Source: Flavobacteriaceae bacterium
GTDB taxonomy: Bacteria; Bacteroidota; Bacteroidia; Flavobacteriales; Flavobacteriaceae
Direction of reading: 5' to 3'
DNA length: 64,000 nucleotides
Assembly (NCBI GenBank): GCA_029243245.1
Contig: JAQWSK010000005.1
Coordinates: forward strand, 62,001 to 126,000
Under the pieces are notes generated by a model. The model saw only the letters and a list, made by a program, of their open reading frames with translations. It was not told the origin of the DNA and ran no database searches. Within the stretch, counting starts at the first letter, position 1. Every line of letters begins with the position of its first letter. Below, in pieces: positions 9,426-18,113 of the stretch. A program made the position numbers and the translations under genes.

Positions 9426-10912
9426 TTAATTTTAATAAAAGATTTAATTGTCACAAAACCAAAACCTAAAAAAAGTAATAAGTGAAAAGGAAAAAAGCCA
9501 AAGTCTCCATTTTTACCGACATTAAATGCGCTATATAAACCAAATAAAAAATAAAGAGACATTAATGCCTCAATTAGAGTATAAAAACTTATCGACTTTT
9601 CAAGGTACCTATTTTTAATATGAGAATTTTTTTTATCACTCTCAATATTGAATTTTGGAGTTCTAATAAATGGACTTTTTATACCCAAATGGCCCTGTAT
9701 AACAGCAATAGAATTATGAGCCGAAAAAGCAATTGAAATAGAGTAAAAAGTAAGAAATCTTATAGTATAGTTAAAAATACTCAAAAGTCCAGATCCGTGC
9801 TTTTGCTTATGTAAAAACCAATAGAAAACGTAAAATATTAAAGTGCTTATTATAAAAAGAGAGCTCAAATTAAAGAACCAAGTAAGTTCAACCCATTTAT
9901 TTTTAATATAAAGCATAGGAACACTTAAAAATCCAACTAAAAAAATATTTAAAAACATAGTACTGTTTAATAGATGAAGTAAAGCGTGAACTTTAGTTTT
10001 AAGGTTGATTTTACTTGACTTTAAAACTTTATAAATATTTTTTTGAAAATTTTCAGCCCCACCCTTATTCCATCTAAACTGCTGAGAACGAATAGCACTT
10101 ATTACTATAGGTAATTCAGCTGGAGTAATAATTTTTTCTAAATAAATAAACTTCCAATCTTTAAGTTGAGCACGGTAGCTTATATCAAGATCTTCAGTTA
10201 TCGTGTCTCCTTCCCAATTTCCAGCATCAATTATTGTAGATTTTCTCCATACGCCTGCAGTGCCGTTAAAATTAATAAAATGATTTTTGGCATATCTTCC
10301 AACTTGTTCTAATGTGAAATGACCATCTAACCCAAAAGCTTGGACCTTTGTTAGAATTGAAAAATTTCGATTAATATATCCCCATCTAGTTTGAACCATT
10401 CCGACTTTTGTATTTTTAAAATAAGGAATAGTTTTAATTAAAAAATTTGGGTTAGGTACAAAATCAGAATCAAATATTGCAATAAATTCCCCTTTAGATT
10501 TTTTCAGTCCTTCTTTTAAAGCTCCAGCCTTAAAAGCTGTTCGTTTTTTTCTTTTTAAATGAACGATATTAATTCCATTTCTTTTAATTTTATCAATTAA
10601 CTTTTTAGTTAATTTGGATGAATCATCATCTGAATCATCAAGAACTTGAATCTCTAATTTCTTACAAGGATATTCAATTTTTTCTACTGTAAGTAATAGT
10701 CTTTCAATAACATATAATTCATTGTAAACTGGAAGTTGAATTGTTACAAAAGGAATTTCATCACTATTGTTAAAGTCCCATTTCATTAAATTTTTGGGTT
10801 TATTTTTTTCACCCAAATAATTAATTAACAAATTCAGTTGAGCCAAGGCATAAAAAAAAATAATAATTAAGCAACTTGAGTAGATAAAAATTAATCCAAG
10901 AATTAACAACAT
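9422..10912 (-). CDS. cellulose-synthase-like family 2 glycosyltransferase
   Basis: Membrane-bound GT2 enzyme, 496 residues. One N-terminal membrane helix is followed by a cytoplasmic GT-A domain with VTIQLPVYNE, VLDDSDDD, FDSDFVP, TEDLDISYRAQ and QQFRWNKGG, that is the D, D, D, QxxRW set of processive beta-glycosyltransferases. Several membrane helices then follow. It lacks a PilZ domain, so it resembles glucomannan/glycolipid synthases rather than bacterial BcsA. It sits between a small GT2 and a GT-C enzyme and probably builds a glycolipid or surface glycan with them. Confidence 0.8.
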   Translation of the reverse strand: MLLILGLIFIYSSCLIIIFFYALAQLNLLINYLGEKNKPKNLMKWDFNNSDEIPFVTIQLPVYNELYVIERLLLTVEKIEYPCKKLEIQVLDDSDDDSSKLTKKLIDKIKRNGINIVHLKRKKRTAFKAGALKEGLKKSKGEFIAIFDSDFVPNPNFLIKTIPYFKNTKVGMVQTRWGYINRNFSILTKVQAFGLDGHFTLEQVGRYAKNHFINFNGTAGVWRKSTIIDAGNWEGDTITEDLDISYRAQLKDWKFIYLEKIITPAELPIVISAIRSQQFRWNKGGAENFQKNIYKVLKSSKINLKTKVHALLHLLNSTMFLNIFLVGFLSVPMLYIKNKWVELTWFFNLSSLFIISTLIFYVFYWFLHKQKHGSGLLSIFNYTIRFLTFYSISIAFSAHNSIAVIQGHLGIKSPFIRTPKFNIESDKKNSHIKNRYLEKSISFYTLIEALMSLYFLFGLYSAFNVGKNGDFGFFPFHLLLFLGFGFVTIKSFIKIK

Positions 10913-10929
10913 TTGATTATAAAATTCAA

Positions 10930-11613
10930 TTAGTTTCTAAAATGATACATTAATATCCAACTTATTATTTTTATACTAGCTAAAACAGTTCCTTTTAAAG
11001 TTCCAGACACTTTTGAAAAGCCTATTCTTCTTCTATATTTTACAGGAACTTCGCAGTAAGATATCTTCCTCTTTAAAACCTTTAATTGCATCTCAACAGT
11101 CCATCCATATGTTTTATCTTTCATTTGTAAACTTTCCAATGTTTTCCATTTTATTGCTCTAAAAGGGCCTAAATCAGTGAAGTTACTTTTATATAAATGA
11201 CTCATTAAAAAGCAAGCTAGCTTATTTCCAAAAACCTGTTGGGGTGTCATAGAACCATATTTTCTTAGACTTTTAACCCTAGAACCAATTACAAAATCTA
11301 CTTTGTTTTGAAATATTGGCTCAATTATTTTAGTTATTTCTTCTGGATAATCCGAATAATCACCATCTATAAAAACAACTATATCTGGAGGGTTTTTTTT
11401 AAGAAAATCTATTCCTTTAAGACAAGCATATCCATACCCTTTTTTTTTTTCTATAATTACTGTAGCTCCATTCTTAAGAGCAATTTTTGAGGTTTCATCT
11501 GAAGATCCATTGTCAACGACTATTAAATCATGGTAAATTTTAGGTATAGATTTTATTACACTACCTATAGATTTTTCTTCATTTAAAGCAGGTATTATTA
11601 TAGACAATTTCAT
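10930..11613 (-). CDS. family 2 glycosyltransferase, polyprenyl-phosphate sugar synthase-like
   Basis: A soluble GT-A enzyme of 227 residues: LSIIIPALNEEKSIGSV at the N-terminus, VVDNGSSDETS, and VVFIDGDYSDYPEEI with a DxD-type metal site near 85. The segment GYGYACLKG and the overall size fit the dolichyl-phosphate mannose/glucose synthase group. Its product could be the lipid-linked donor for the GT-C enzyme two genes downstream (inference). Eleven consecutive Ts at 11440-11450 put an A11 run in its mRNA, a potential slippage site. Confidence 0.78.
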   Translation of the reverse strand: MKLSIIIPALNEEKSIGSVIKSIPKIYHDLIVVDNGSSDETSKIALKNGATVIIEKKKGYGYACLKGIDFLKKNPPDIVVFIDGDYSDYPEEITKIIEPIFQNKVDFVIGSRVKSLRKYGSMTPQQVFGNKLACFLMSHLYKSNFTDLGPFRAIKWKTLESLQMKDKTYGWTVEMQLKVLKRKISYCEVPVKYRRRIGFSKVSGTLKGTVLASIKIISWILMYHFRN

Positions 11614-11632
11614 AAGGCTTGTAAAAAACCAG

Positions 11633-12037
11633 TTACTTGATATTTAGCTCAATTTGTTGTTGTGGGACAATATATCTATCAAAATAAACACTTGAAAACT
11701 CATCTAATGTCAAAAACAGTGAAATAGAAATAATCAACACGATGACTCCAAATAAAACTTTATTGATTTTTTTTTGTTTTTCAGAATTCAAACTACAATC
11801 TTCTTTTTTATTATAACTTATTACTCCAATGATTACTATAAATAAGCCTAAAACTCTTAAAATAATTGCACCAATCCCTATTGACCCATCCTCAGCATAA
11901 AAAAAATCTGCAAATGAAATAGCATAAACACCACTCATTAGTCCAAATTGAAATAAAACTACAGGCCCTATACAACAAATTATTCCAGTTAAAGCGGCTG
12001 ATAAAGAAATTTTAATAAGGTGATAAGCTTTCCACAT
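11633..12037 (-). CDS. four-helix membrane protein with Cys-Cys pair, unknown
   Basis: I do not firmly recognise this 134-residue protein. It has about four hydrophobic segments. The first carries GIICCIGPVVL (about residues 18-28), a vicinal Cys pair followed by Pro, a feature also seen in the first helix of MerT-type metal transporters. A hydrophilic loop with KKEDCSLNSEKQKK holds another Cys. It lies between a DUF547 protein and a GT2 gene in the same orientation. A metal or thiol role is possible but unproven. Confidence 0.55.
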   Translation of the reverse strand: MWKAYHLIKISLSAALTGIICCIGPVVLFQFGLMSGVYAISFADFFYAEDGSIGIGAIILRVLGLFIVIIGVISYNKKEDCSLNSEKQKKINKVLFGVIVLIISISLFLTLDEFSSVYFDRYIVPQQQIELNIK

Positions 12038-12081
12038 TTCAATTAATTTTTGGATGTAAATAAATTAAATATAATATAATT

Positions 12082-12783
12082 CTATTGAATTATATTTAGA
12101 TTCCAATTGTATGGCAAATATTTAACTTTGCGATTATTAAATTTTATTGAAGAATGTTCTTCAATAAAATTTAATAAACTATTGGTATTACCAAAATCTT
12201 CTTTAAACCATAAAAATATTTTTGAAATCTCAATTTCATTTTCAATGATTTTATTTTTATTTGAATCCTTCAAAAAATGTTTAGTTGCATCTTCAAGTTG
12301 TTTCTCAAGTTTATTTGGCATGTAGGCTAAATTAGAAAGTTTTGGACAAGAAATAGAGGCACAGTTTATGGCAAAATGAATTCTTGGATCTTCCATTTTT
12401 CTTAAAATCTTGTGTTCTATTTCGTCTAATGAATAACTGCTTGAATCGTAATCTATTATTTTTTTACTCCATGGATCATTAATGTCCCTTATGCTACTTA
12501 AAGGAAAATTGTTTAAAATAAGTTTTATTGTCAATGCATTGTAAGCATTAATCCAATAAGTCATAATTTGGTTTTTGGTCCAGTGTTTTTTAGGATGATT
12601 TTTTTTAAGCACACTGATATATGCATTTAGTCCATTTGTGTTTTTACTCCAATTAATATAATCAACTTGGCCCTGATCATTCACATATTTATTTAGTTCA
12701 ATATTCCATCTTTCATGAATACTTCTTTGAGAGAAAAAGTTTAATGAAATAAAAATAAATAATATTATAAGTGGTGTTTTCAT
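12082..12783 (-). CDS. DUF547 domain protein, exported
   Basis: A 233-residue protein with a signal peptide (MKTPLIILFIFISLNFFSQ) and a DUF547 domain, recognisable by TYWINAYNALTIKLIL, SLDEIEHKILRK and the Cys-containing HFAINCASISCPKL. DUF547 is related in fold to transglutaminase-like proteins but its activity is not established. In other bacteria DUF547 genes often sit near TIGR04282-type transferases, as here (next gene upstream). The coding sequence contains a perfect long inverted repeat near its 3' end, described separately. Confidence 0.82.
   Translation of the reverse strand: MKTPLIILFIFISLNFFSQRSIHERWNIELNKYVNDQGQVDYINWSKNTNGLNAYISVLKKNHPKKHWTKNQIMTYWINAYNALTIKLILNNFPLSSIRDINDPWSKKIIDYDSSSYSLDEIEHKILRKMEDPRIHFAINCASISCPKLSNLAYMPNKLEKQLEDATKHFLKDSNKNKIIENEIEISKIFLWFKEDFGNTNSLLNFIEEHSSIKFNNRKVKYLPYNWNLNIIQ
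12134..12177. repeat. perfect 21-bp inverted repeat inside DUF547 gene
   Basis: Bases 12134-12154 are the exact reverse complement of 12157-12177, with only TG between them. The 44-bp element is fully inside the DUF547 coding region. Because of the symmetry both strands encode nearly the same peptide: LLNFIEEHSSIKFN in the gene and LLNFIEECSSIKFN on the opposite strand. The RNA would form a long AT-rich hairpin close to the stop codon. Confidence 0.95.
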
Positions 12784-12841
12784 ATTCTAATTTACGACTT
12801 AAATGTAAATTATTAAATTCATTATGTGAAGCTTGCTATTT

Positions 12842-13441
12842 TTAAATTAGAGCTTTCAAATCATTATGTTTATTTAAGTCTTCTTCAGTATCGATATCAT
12901 TCAATTCTTGAAGATAAAAAACAGTATTGTTATAATCAATCTCATTAACACTGTCTTCAAGTACTTTAGAAGTTCCCCATGAATTAATATTAAAAAGCGA
13001 ACTATTCATTTTTTTTAAACCTAATAAATAATAACCTCCATCTGAAGCTGGACCAAAAACAATATCATTATTTTTTAATGCATCAAATGTTTCTTGAAAA
13101 ATTTTTTTTTCTATACTCCAAAGGTCAGTTCCTACAATACAAATATTTTGATACCCCATTTCAAAACCCCATTTAAAAGCTTTATTCATTCGAGTGCCTA
13201 AATCTTTACCATTTTGAACTTTTTGCTGTTTGGCAAAGGACCAATTCTGATCGTGAGGAATAAAATCACTATAAAAAATAACAACATCAAACTCTACCTG
13301 TTTTAAAACTGAAATTGTTCTATCTACAAGAAGTTTATATATTCTTAGAGCTTTGAATTTTCCAATTGATTTTGCAAGTCTAGTTTTAACCTTTCCAATT
13401 AAAAAATTTTTACAAAAAACAATTATAAGAGCGTCGTTCAT
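12842..13441 (-). CDS. TIGR04282/DUF2064-type nucleotide-diphospho-sugar transferase-like
   Basis: A 199-residue single-domain protein with GT-A-like features: FCKNFLIGKVKTRLAKSIG at the N-terminus (a KTRLA substrate loop typical of this family), GTDLWSI near 107, and FGPASDGGYYLLGL near 132. The family is named for genes beside arsenosugar enzymes, but no ArsS or ArsM is in this window, so that role is not supported here. It lies 8 bases from the methyltransferase gene and 58 bases before DUF547. Confidence 0.75.
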   Translation of the reverse strand: MNDALIIVFCKNFLIGKVKTRLAKSIGKFKALRIYKLLVDRTISVLKQVEFDVVIFYSDFIPHDQNWSFAKQQKVQNGKDLGTRMNKAFKWGFEMGYQNICIVGTDLWSIEKKIFQETFDALKNNDIVFGPASDGGYYLLGLKKMNSSLFNINSWGTSKVLEDSVNEIDYNNTVFYLQELNDIDTEEDLNKHNDLKALI

Positions 13442-13449
13442 TTATAAAA

Positions 13450-14202
13450 TTATTTCCAGCATACAGGGATTAATTCTCCTTTAATTAAACCGTATTTTGA
13501 AATATCTTCATCAGATAGTTTTGATGTCAAATTAATTTTTTCACACTTGAAACCAACATTAGATAATCGATCAAAAAAGTCCATCCCATAAATTCGAACA
13601 TGATCATACTGTCCAAAATGTTTATTTCGATCTTTGGGATTAGTTATTGTATAATCTTCATAGCTTTTTTCTTTTCTTTTATCTAAAGGGACCTGAAGGA
13701 TAGCTCTACCGCCTGGTTTTAATACTCTATAAACTTCTTCCATAGCTTTTGTGTCGTCAATAATATGTTCGAGTACATGATTACATAAAATAAGGTCATA
13801 AGTATCATCCTCAAAAGGAAGATTGCAAAGATTTGCTTTGACATCTGCTAGCGGCGAATATAAGTCTGTTGTTGTATACGCCCATTTATTAAAATTTTTA
13901 AATTTTTTGAAAAAAACTTGCTCTGGTGCTACATGTAAGACCTTTAAAAACTGATTTTCTATATCTGAGTCGCCTTTAAGATATAACCATAATAATCTAT
14001 GTCTCTCTAAAGATAAAGTTCCAGGACAAAGAGCATTAGGCCTAATATTATTATATCCATAAGATAGAAATCGACTATACTGTTTCCCATTAATTGGATC
14101 TGTGAACTTTGAACCCTTAAAGACTAGTGAAAGAAGAGGCTGAATTAAGAGACTCAGTTTAATTAAAAAGGCTCTTGGAAAAATTTTAAGAATTACTTGC
14201 AT
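13450..14202 (-). CDS. class I SAM-dependent methyltransferase
   Basis: A 250-residue methyltransferase of the Methyltransf_11 type. The SAM-binding region is seen as VLHVAPEQVF, then NLPFEDDTYDLILCNHVLEH (motif II area) and EVYRVLKPGGRAILQVPL. The N-terminal 60 residues are basic and hydrophobic and may associate with membrane. The late segment HFGQYDHVRIYG recurs in flavobacterial homologs. The substrate is unknown. It is adjacent to map (2-base gap) and to a sugar transferase, so it could act on a glycolipid or small molecule. Confidence 0.75.
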   Translation of the reverse strand: MQVILKIFPRAFLIKLSLLIQPLLSLVFKGSKFTDPINGKQYSRFLSYGYNNIRPNALCPGTLSLERHRLLWLYLKGDSDIENQFLKVLHVAPEQVFFKKFKNFNKWAYTTTDLYSPLADVKANLCNLPFEDDTYDLILCNHVLEHIIDDTKAMEEVYRVLKPGGRAILQVPLDKRKEKSYEDYTITNPKDRNKHFGQYDHVRIYGMDFFDRLSNVGFKCEKINLTSKLSDEDISKYGLIKGELIPVCWK

Positions 14203-14204
14203 TA

Positions 14205-15026
14205 TTAAATAATTTCAGATCTGATAAAAGGTGTTTCTTGACTAGAATTGATTCCAAGAACTGAATCTATATACATAAAGGTAGAAAGCAAGTTGGGTTT
14301 TCCATCTATTAGTGCTATGTTGTGCTCAAAATGAGCACTTGGCAGGTTGTCTTTGGTTATAATGCTCCAACCATCCTTTAATTGTTTAATTTTGTGAGTC
14401 CCCATATTGATCATGGGCTCTATAGCTAGTACCATTCCATTTTCAAGTTTTTTTCCTTGTCCTCTTCTACCGTAGTTTGGAACCTCAGGAGGCTCATGCA
14501 TTGTTTTTCCTAGTCCGTGCCCTACAAGCTCTCTAACAACACCATATCCTTTTGATTCGCAATGATTTTGAATTGCATAGCCAATATCTCCAATTCTATT
14601 TCCCACTTTAAACTCAGCAATACCCTTATATAGAGATTCTTTTGTAGTATCTAATAGAATTTTGACTTTAGAATCTACTTCTCCAACGGGAAAAGTATAT
14701 GCATGGTCTCCATAGAAGCCATTTTTGATTGCCCCGCAATCAATAGAAACAATATCGCCTTCTATGAGTGGGTTGTCATTAGGGATTCCGTGAACAACTT
14801 GAGAGTTTGGTGATACACATAAAGTATTTGGAAAATCATAAAGACCCAAAAAACCAGGCTTTGCATCATTATCTCGTATGAAAGTTTCAGCTAATTTGTC
14901 TAGTTTAAGGGTTGTAACACCAGGTGTGATTTCTGAAGCAAGCATTCCCAAAGTTTTAGATACGATCGTAGCACTTTCTCTTATTAATTTAATTTCTTCT
15001 TTTGATTTTAAAACAGCTCTATTCAT
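14205..15026 (-). CDS. map: type I methionine aminopeptidase
   Basis: Removes N-terminal Met from new proteins. All five metal ligands can be placed: SIDCGAIKNGFYGDHAY (two Asp), GHGLGKTMHEPPEVPNYG (His), AIEPMIN (Glu) and HFEHNIAL (Glu), plus the substrate-site VVHGIPN. It is 273 residues, with a slightly longer C-terminal tail than the minimal enzyme. Its start overlaps the end of the upstream thioredoxin-like gene by 8 bases. Confidence 0.93.
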   Translation of the reverse strand: MNRAVLKSKEEIKLIRESATIVSKTLGMLASEITPGVTTLKLDKLAETFIRDNDAKPGFLGLYDFPNTLCVSPNSQVVHGIPNDNPLIEGDIVSIDCGAIKNGFYGDHAYTFPVGEVDSKVKILLDTTKESLYKGIAEFKVGNRIGDIGYAIQNHCESKGYGVVRELVGHGLGKTMHEPPEVPNYGRRGQGKKLENGMVLAIEPMINMGTHKIKQLKDGWSIITKDNLPSAHFEHNIALIDGKPNLLSTFMYIDSVLGINSSQETPFIRSEII

Positions 15027-15570
15027 TTATTTGAATTTCATGATAAGGATTTTTATATGACTCACCTTGAATGATAGTCTCCAAATCTTTTGCTAAAGAA
15101 AAATTAGGAAATTCTACAAATCGATTTATTTCTTTGCCGTTTTTATAAAAAATTAATGTAGGAACATTCGTTATATTCAATCCCTTTTCATAATTTTCGA
15201 GTGTATGTTTTTCTCCAGAAACAGCATACATTTCAATTTTAGAAAGATCAAAACCAGAAAACTCAATAAGTTTTAACATTCCAGGAACTTCTCTTTCAGA
15301 ATCCTCACACCATGTGCCCAAAAATAATTTAAGACTCATTTCATTTAAAGAGGCCTTATTTTTTTCAATCCAACCATTAGGAATTTTATATCTATTGTAT
15401 TCTTCATAAAACCACTTACTGTGTTCGTATGTTAGCAGATTCTGACGATTTATTTTTCCCATAATAAATGGCTCACCTTCCATTGTTTCTCCATGAACAA
15501 CTGGAAGAGGATGTAAGCTTGAATTACAACCAAGTAAAATAAATGTTATAAGTGGTATTATTTTTTTCAT
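15019..15570 (-). CDS. thioredoxin-like lipoprotein with single-Cys WCEDS site
   Basis: Signal MKKIIPLITFILLGC gives a lipoprotein anchored at Cys 15. A thioredoxin fold is indicated by LFLGTWCEDSEREVPGM near residue 85, followed by NVTNVPTLIFYKNGKEI-like sequence (cis-Pro). Only the first active-site Cys is present; the second is Ser. Such proteins cannot form the usual CxxC disulfide and may act as isomerases or have lost redox function. It is 183 residues and lies between gpmI and map. Confidence 0.78.
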   Translation of the reverse strand: MKKIIPLITFILLGCNSSLHPLPVVHGETMEGEPFIMGKINRQNLLTYEHSKWFYEEYNRYKIPNGWIEKNKASLNEMSLKLFLGTWCEDSEREVPGMLKLIEFSGFDLSKIEMYAVSGEKHTLENYEKGLNITNVPTLIFYKNGKEINRFVEFPNFSLAKDLETIIQGESYKNPYHEIQINE

Positions 15571-15578
15571 TTTAAAAA

Positions 15579-17090
15579 TTATAAAAGTGAATCCATTTTC
15601 ATGGTCTTAGGTTTTTGAATATCTAGAATATCTAAAATTGTTGGCGCAACATTTCCTAAAACACCTTTGTTTATTTTTCTTTTTTGATCATCCACTAAAA
15701 TAATTGGCACTGGGTTTGTAGTATGAGCCGTATTTGGTGTTCCATCTTTATTAATCATAGTTTCGCAATTTCCATGGTCTGCAATTATTAAACTAGTATA
15801 ACCATTTTCTATGGCAGTAGTTATTATTTCACTTGTACATAAATCAACTGTTTCACAGGCCTTGATTGCTGCATTAAGATTACCAGTATGACCAACCATA
15901 TCAGGATTAGCAAAATTTAAACAGATGAAATCAGGATGATCATCATTTATTTTATTTATGATTGAATTTTTTATTTCAAAAGCTGACATTTCAGGTTTTA
16001 AATCATAGGTCGCTACTTTTGGTGATGGGCACAAAATCCTGTCTTCATATTTGAATGCTTTTTCTCTACCTCCATTAAAGAAAAATGTAACGTGAGGGTA
16101 TTTTTCAGTTTCAGCAATTCGAACTTGAGTTTTTCCAGCTTTTGAAATAACTTCCCCTAAAGTGTCTTTTAAATTTTCTTTGTCAAAAATTACTTTTAAA
16201 TTTTTAAATGATGAATCATAATTTGTAAGTGTAACAAAATATAACTCAATTGGGTTTAGTTTGAATTTTGGAAAAGCAACTTGAGTTAATGATTGAGTTA
16301 GCTCTCTACCTCTGTCTGTTCTAAAGTTAAAGAAAATTACAACATCATCTTTTTCTATTTTTGTAATAGGCATATTGTCTTTCATATTTACTAATGGAGG
16401 AATAAACTCATCGGTAATCCCTTTAAGATAATTAGATTTTAATTCTTTAATTAAATCATTGGTTTCTTTTCCCTCATTTTTTAATAAGAGATTATGTGCT
16501 TTTTCAATCCTCTCCCATCTTTGATCTCTATCCATAGCATAATATCTTCCAATAAGTGTAGCTATTTTTGCCCCAGTTTTCTTTAGTATTGGTTTTATCT
16601 CTTTAATAAAACCTATTGCTGATTTTGGATCAACATCTCTACCATCTGTAAAAGCATGAATATAAAGTTTATTTAAAGCTTCATTTTTAGCTATGTTTAA
16701 TAATTCAATTAAGTGATTAATATGTGAATGAACACCCCCATTAGAAAAGAGACCTAAAAAATGAATTTTTTTATCATTTTTTTTAGCATAATTATAAGCG
16801 TCAATTAGTACTTTTTCTTTTTTTAATGTATTGTTATCTATTGAGTTATTAATTTTAGCTAAATCTTGATAAACAATTCTTCCAGCTCCTAAATTCATAT
16901 GCCCAACCTCACTATTTCCCATTTGGCCTTTTGGAAGCCCAACATATTCTCCGTGAGTAAGCAACTCTGAGTGTGAGTAATTTTTATACAAACTATCTAT
17001 AAAGGGAGTTTTAGCACTTGCAATAGCTGATATAGAAGGGTTTACTGTTTTGCCCCAGCCATCAAGAATCATTAATAGAACTTTCGACAT
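15579..17090 (-). CDS. gpmI: 2,3-bisphosphoglycerate-independent phosphoglycerate mutase
   Basis: Interconverts 3- and 2-phosphoglycerate in glycolysis, using Mn. Alkaline-phosphatase-fold motifs: MLMILDGWG-type N-terminus (LLMILDGWGK), QMGNSEVGHMNLGAG with the phosphoserine near residue 62, GRYYAMDRD, DADHGN-type IIADHGNCE and NTAHTTNPVP. At 503 residues it is full length. It heads the long minus-strand run and has a good -7 box upstream. Confidence 0.95.
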   Translation of the reverse strand: MSKVLLMILDGWGKTVNPSISAIASAKTPFIDSLYKNYSHSELLTHGEYVGLPKGQMGNSEVGHMNLGAGRIVYQDLAKINNSIDNNTLKKEKVLIDAYNYAKKNDKKIHFLGLFSNGGVHSHINHLIELLNIAKNEALNKLYIHAFTDGRDVDPKSAIGFIKEIKPILKKTGAKIATLIGRYYAMDRDQRWERIEKAHNLLLKNEGKETNDLIKELKSNYLKGITDEFIPPLVNMKDNMPITKIEKDDVVIFFNFRTDRGRELTQSLTQVAFPKFKLNPIELYFVTLTNYDSSFKNLKVIFDKENLKDTLGEVISKAGKTQVRIAETEKYPHVTFFFNGGREKAFKYEDRILCPSPKVATYDLKPEMSAFEIKNSIINKINDDHPDFICLNFANPDMVGHTGNLNAAIKACETVDLCTSEIITTAIENGYTSLIIADHGNCETMINKDGTPNTAHTTNPVPIILVDDQKRKINKGVLGNVAPTILDILDIQKPKTMKMDSLL

Positions 17091-17107
17091 TTTGTTTGTT
17101 TAATAAT

Positions 17108-17115
17108 CAAAGATA
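17108..17115 (-). promoter_or_regulatory. -7 box of gpmI promoter
   Basis: On the minus strand this reads TATCTTTG, a full match to the Bacteroidota TAnnTTTG box, 17 bases before the gpmI ATG at 17090. No clear -33 TTG element is seen at the usual spacing. On the plus strand a weaker TACTTTAA-like site precedes rsgA in the same 51-base gap. Confidence 0.55.
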
Positions 17116-17141
17116 ACAATTCAATAAGCTACTTTAAGACT

Positions 17142-18113
17142 ATGCGATCGAAAAAAAATATTGTTACTTTGTCAAAAAAAGTGATTTTAGGTACAGTATA
17201 TAGATCTACTGGAAGTTGGTACAAAGTTGTTGCTGGGGGCAAAATTATAAATTGTCGTATTCAAGGTAAATTACGTTTAGATAATATTAAATCTACTAAC
17301 CCTGTTGTTGTTGGAGACAAAGTGATTGTTAAAGAGGACGCTTCTACAGCAAAAAATGAAGGGTTAATTATTCAAATTAAACCACGAGAAAATTATATTG
17401 TTAGGAAGTCTGTAAACCTTTCTAAACAGACGCATATTATTGCTGCAAATATTGATCATGCTTTTTTATTAATTACATTCAATAATCCAACAACCTCATC
17501 CTTATTTATTGATAGATTTCTTGTTACAGCTGAGGCATATAAAATTAAATCTACTTTAGTGTTTAATAAAACTGACACTTTTGATTCTGAAATAAAATCA
17601 AAAATAAAAGAGATGTCAAAAATTTATGAAAATATTGGCTATAATTGTATTAAGATTTCAGCATTAAAACTTCAAAATATTAATAAATTAAATGAGCTGA
17701 TTAATAGTAAAGTTTGCATGTTTTCTGGGCATTCTGGTGTAGGAAAAACCACATTAATAAATGTTTTATCTCCAGGGCTTAAACTTCGTACATCTTCAAT
17801 TTCTGAACAACACCAGCAAGGACAGCACACGACAACATTTGCTGAAATGTTTGATTTAGGAAATGGAGCTAAGTTAATAGACACTCCAGGCATAAAAGGT
17901 TTTGGATTAGTAGATATGGAAAAGAATGAAATAAGTAAGTATTTTCCAGAATTTAACAAAGTTTCCGATAAATGTAAATTTAAGAATTGCCTCCATGTCA
18001 ATGAGCCAAGCTGTGGAGTTAAAAACGCAATTGATCTTAATGAGATTTCTTCTTCTCGTTATAATAGCTATATACAGCTTTTAGAAGATGATAAAATTTA
18101 CAGAAATTCATGA
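17142..18113 (+). CDS. rsgA: ribosome small-subunit-dependent GTPase A
   Basis: Circularly permuted GTPase that assists 30S maturation. N-terminal OB domain (GTVYRSTGSWYKV), then the permuted order G4 FNKTD, G1 SGHSGVGKTTLINVL near residue 196 and G3 DTPGIKGFG, and a C-terminal zinc site CKFKNCLHVNEPSC. It is 323 residues. The ATG at 17142 adds about 17 residues before the conserved start; a GTG at 17181 is an alternative. Its end overlaps dtd by 4 bases. Confidence 0.93.
   Translation: MRSKKNIVTLSKKVILGTVYRSTGSWYKVVAGGKIINCRIQGKLRLDNIKSTNPVVVGDKVIVKEDASTAKNEGLIIQIKPRENYIVRKSVNLSKQTHIIAANIDHAFLLITFNNPTTSSLFIDRFLVTAEAYKIKSTLVFNKTDTFDSEIKSKIKEMSKIYENIGYNCIKISALKLQNINKLNELINSKVCMFSGHSGVGKTTLINVLSPGLKLRTSSISEQHQQGQHTTTFAEMFDLGNGAKLIDTPGIKGFGLVDMEKNEISKYFPEFNKVSDKCKFKNCLHVNEPSCGVKNAIDLNEISSSRYNSYIQLLEDDKIYRNS

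Noticed and set aside
12107-12325. Plus-strand frame with peptide similar to the DUF547 C-terminus
   Set aside because: The similarity is produced by the perfect inverted repeat; the frame is antisense to a genuine gene.
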